A DNA stretch of 64,000 bases, from the NCBI GenBank assembly GCA_920105625.2, contig OV050031.1, positions 86,747,995-86,811,994 of the forward strand, written 5' to 3'. Origin of the DNA: Clusia tigrina (lineage: Eukaryota > Arthropoda > Insecta > Diptera > Clusiidae). Below, in pieces: positions 61,768 to 64,000 of the stretch. Every line of letters begins with the position of its first letter. Position 1 is the stretch's first letter. The notes under the pieces were generated by a model. It made no database searches, had not been told where the DNA came from, and worked only from the letters and a program-made list of their open reading frames with translations. A program made the position numbers and the translations under genes.

Positions 61768-64000
61768 CAGCCTCTGTCAGCGTCTCTGAATGCGTCTCAG
61801 TCACTACCGCTGTCGATTGGAGGGTCTGATGCCTTCTCTATGCCTATATCTACTCCTACCTGCCTCAGTCGGAGTCTCAGTCGGCATCGCAGCCCCTGTC
61901 AGCGTCTATGTAGGCGTCTCAGTCGCTGCCGCCGTCGATTGGGGGGTCTGCTGCCTTCTCTATGCCAATATATACCCTTATCTGCCTCAGTCGGCGTCGC
62001 AGCCTCTGTCAGCGTCTCTGTAGGCGTTTCAGTTGTTGCCGCTGTCGATTGGTTGGTCAGCTGCCTTTTCTATGCCTATATCTACCACCACCTGCCTCAG
62101 TCGGCGTCACAGTCGGCTTCGCGGCCTCTGTCAGCGAATCTGTAGGCGTGTCTGTCGGCGTCTCAGCCGCTGCCGCTGTCGATTGGGGGTTCTGCAGCCT
62201 TCTCTATGCCTATATCTACCCTTATCTGCCTCAGTCGGCGTCTCAGTCGGCGTCTCAGTCGGCGTCGCTGCCTCTGTCAGCCTCTCTGAATGCGTCGCAG
62301 TCGCTGCCGCTGTCGATTGGGGGGTCTGCTGCCTTCTCTATGCCTATATCTACCCCTACCTGCCTCAGTCGCTGTCACAGTCGGCTTCGCAGCCTCTGTC
62401 AGCGTCTCTGTAGGTGTCTAAGTCGCCACCGCTGTCGATTGGGGGTTCTGCTGCCTTCTCTTTGGCTATATCTACCCCTACCTGCCTCAGTTGGCGTCAC
62501 AGTCGGCTTCTCAGCCTCTGTCAGCGTCTCTGTAGGTGTCTCAGTTGTTGCCGCTGTCGATTGGTGGGCCAGCTGCCTTCTCTATGCCTATATCTACCAC
62601 CACCTGCCTCAGTCGGCGTCACAGTCGGCTTCGCGGCCTCTGTCAGCGTCTCTGTAGGCGTCTCTGTAGGCGTCTCAGCCGCTGCTGCTATCGATTGGGG
62701 GTTCTGCAGCGTTCTCTATGCCTATATCTACCCCTATCTGCCTCAGTCGGCGTCTCAGTCGGCGTCGCAGCCACTGTCAGCGTCGCACCCTCTGTCAGCG
62801 TCTCAATCGCTGCCGCTGTCGATTGGGGGGTCTGCTGCTCTCTCTATGCCAATATCTACACCTATCTGCCTCAGTCGGCGTCGCAGCCTCTTTCAGCGTC
62901 TCTGTAGGCGTCTCAGTCGCTGCCGCTGTCGATTGGGGGGTCCGCTGCCTTCTCTATGCCAATATCTACCCCTACCTGCCTCAGTCGCCGTCACAGTCGG
63001 CTTCGTAGCCTCTGTCAGCGTCTCTGTAGGTGTCTAAGTCGCCACCGCTGTCGATTGGGGGCTCTGCTGCCTTCTCTTTGGCTATATCTACCCCTACCTG
63101 CCTCAGTTGGCGTCACAGTCGGCTTCTCAGCCTCTGTCAGCGTCTCTGTAGGCGTCTCAGTTGTTGCCGCTGTCGATTTGGGGGGTCTGCTGTCTTATCT
63201 ATGCCAATATTTACCGTTATCTGCCTCAGTCGGCGTCTCAGTCGGCGTCGCAGCCCCTGTCCGCGTCTCTGTAGGCGTCTCAGCTGCTGCCGCTGTCGAT
63301 TGGGGGTTCTGCCACCTTCTCTATGCCTATATCTACCCCTATCTGCCTCAGTCGGCGTCTCAGTCGGCGTCGCAGCCTCTTTCAGCGTCTCTGTAGGCGT
63401 CTCAGCCGCTGCCGCTGTCGATTGGGGGGTCTGCCACCTTCTCTATGCCTATATCTACCCCTATCTGCCTCAGTCGGCGTCTCAGTCGGCGTCGCAGCCT
63501 CTTTCAGCGTCTCAGTAGGCGTCTCAGTCGCTGCCGCTGTCGATTGGGGGGGTCCGCTGCCTTCTCTATGCCAATATCTAGCCCTCTCTGCATTAGTCGG
63601 TGTCTCAGTCGGCGTCGCAGCCTCTGTCAGCGTCTCTGTAGGCGTCTCAGTCGCTGCCGCTGTTGATTAGGGGTCTGCTGCCTTCTCTTTGCCTATATTT
63701 ACCTCTATCAGCCTCAGTCGGCATCTCAGTCGGCGTCGCAGCCTCTATCAGCGTCTCTGTAGGCGTCTCAGTTGTTGCCGCTGTCGATTTGGGGGGTCTG
63801 CTGACTTCTCTATGCCTATGTCTACCCCTATCTGCCTCAGTCGGCGTCTCAGTCGGCGTCGCAGCCTCTTTCAGCGTCTCTGTAGGCGTCTCAGCCGCTG
63901 CCGCTGTCGATTGGGTGGTCTGCCACCTTCTCTATGCCTATATCTACCCCTATCTGCCTCAGTCGGCGTCTCAGTCGGCGTCGCAGCCTCTTTCAGCGTC

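Larger units (their letters stand above)
40454..64000. repeat. 122-bp GC-rich satellite array (about 190 units)
   Basis: This is a continuous tandem array of a 122-bp unit with the landmarks gctgtcgattgggg, gtctgctgccttctc, tatgcctatatctacc, tatctgcctcagtcgg and gtcagcgtctctgtagg. A hand-built consensus has A 12, C 41, G 33 and T 36 (61% GC, T three times A) and about ten CpG. About half the unit is degenerate 12-bp repeats related to cagtcggcgtct, so lengths of 110, 122, 134 bp and more occur. Common variants are gttgttgccg for gtcgctgccg, gtctctgaatgcg for gtctctgtaggcg, gtgtctaagtcgcc, gtctgccacc, gtccgctgcc, and atgccaatat for atgcctatat. It shares no similarity with the 196-bp array. It begins inside the gap and continues past the window end. 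I do not recognise the family. No gene, transposon or RNA gene interrupts it. Confidence 0.96.

Noticed and set aside
40454..64000. 5S rRNA gene cluster, suggested by the 122-bp period
   Set aside because: No resemblance to conserved 5S sequence or to its internal promoter could be seen; the unit is dominated by 12-mer repeats.
1..64000. Transposable element insertions or terminal repeats
   Set aside because: No sequence other than the two satellites was found, and no target-site duplications or terminal inverted repeats.

Overview
This window holds no recognisable gene. It consists almost entirely of two long, unrelated tandem satellite arrays separated by a 200-base run of N. The organism is almost certainly a eukaryote: the arrays are tens of kilobases long, unit lengths are near-nucleosomal (196 bp) and 122 bp, nested higher-order repeats are present, and the gap looks like a scaffolding placeholder in a chromosome-scale assembly. 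Nothing in the sequence identifies the clade. CpG is not depleted in either unit (observed/expected about 0.8 and 0.9 by hand count on a consensus). That argues weakly against strong germline CpG methylation, or for young arrays.

Region 1 (1-40253) is about 205 head-to-tail copies of a 196-bp unit, about 37% GC, starting in phase at base 1. Copies differ mainly at a dozen recurrent diagnostic positions. Variants are arranged in higher-order repeats (HORs) that change along the array: a 4-unit duplication near 1-2.4 kb; 14-23-unit blocks from about 2.4 to 18.1 kb, including a block present three times; a variant zone at 18.1-25.7 kb; a 6-unit duplication at 26.1-28.3 kb; and a 10-unit HOR of 1958 bp from about 28.8 kb to the gap. 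The last HOR carries diagnostic small indels and shows both contracted and expanded copies.

Region 2 (40254-40453) is a run of exactly 200 N. The last bases before it contain an 18-bp stretch made of a perfect 9-bp duplication. The true junction between the two satellites is therefore unknown.

Region 3 (40454-64000) is roughly 190 copies of a 122-bp GC-rich (about 61%) unit with strong T-over-A bias on the + strand. Part of the unit is itself built from a degenerate 12-bp repeat, which expands stepwise in some copies. A poly-G tract varies from about 4 to 16 bases. This array is also a mosaic of HOR blocks repeated at spacings of about 0.49, 0.6, 0.85, 2.8, 3.5-3.7, 4.5-4.8 and 5.5 kb.

The many open frames are by-products of the repeats. 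Neither 196 nor 122 is divisible by three, so the frame rotates from unit to unit. Most region 1 frames lack an ATG start. Region 3 frames encode low-complexity sequence in all three + frames and also on the - strand. No rRNA, tRNA, transposon, CRISPR array or conventional regulatory element could be supported.
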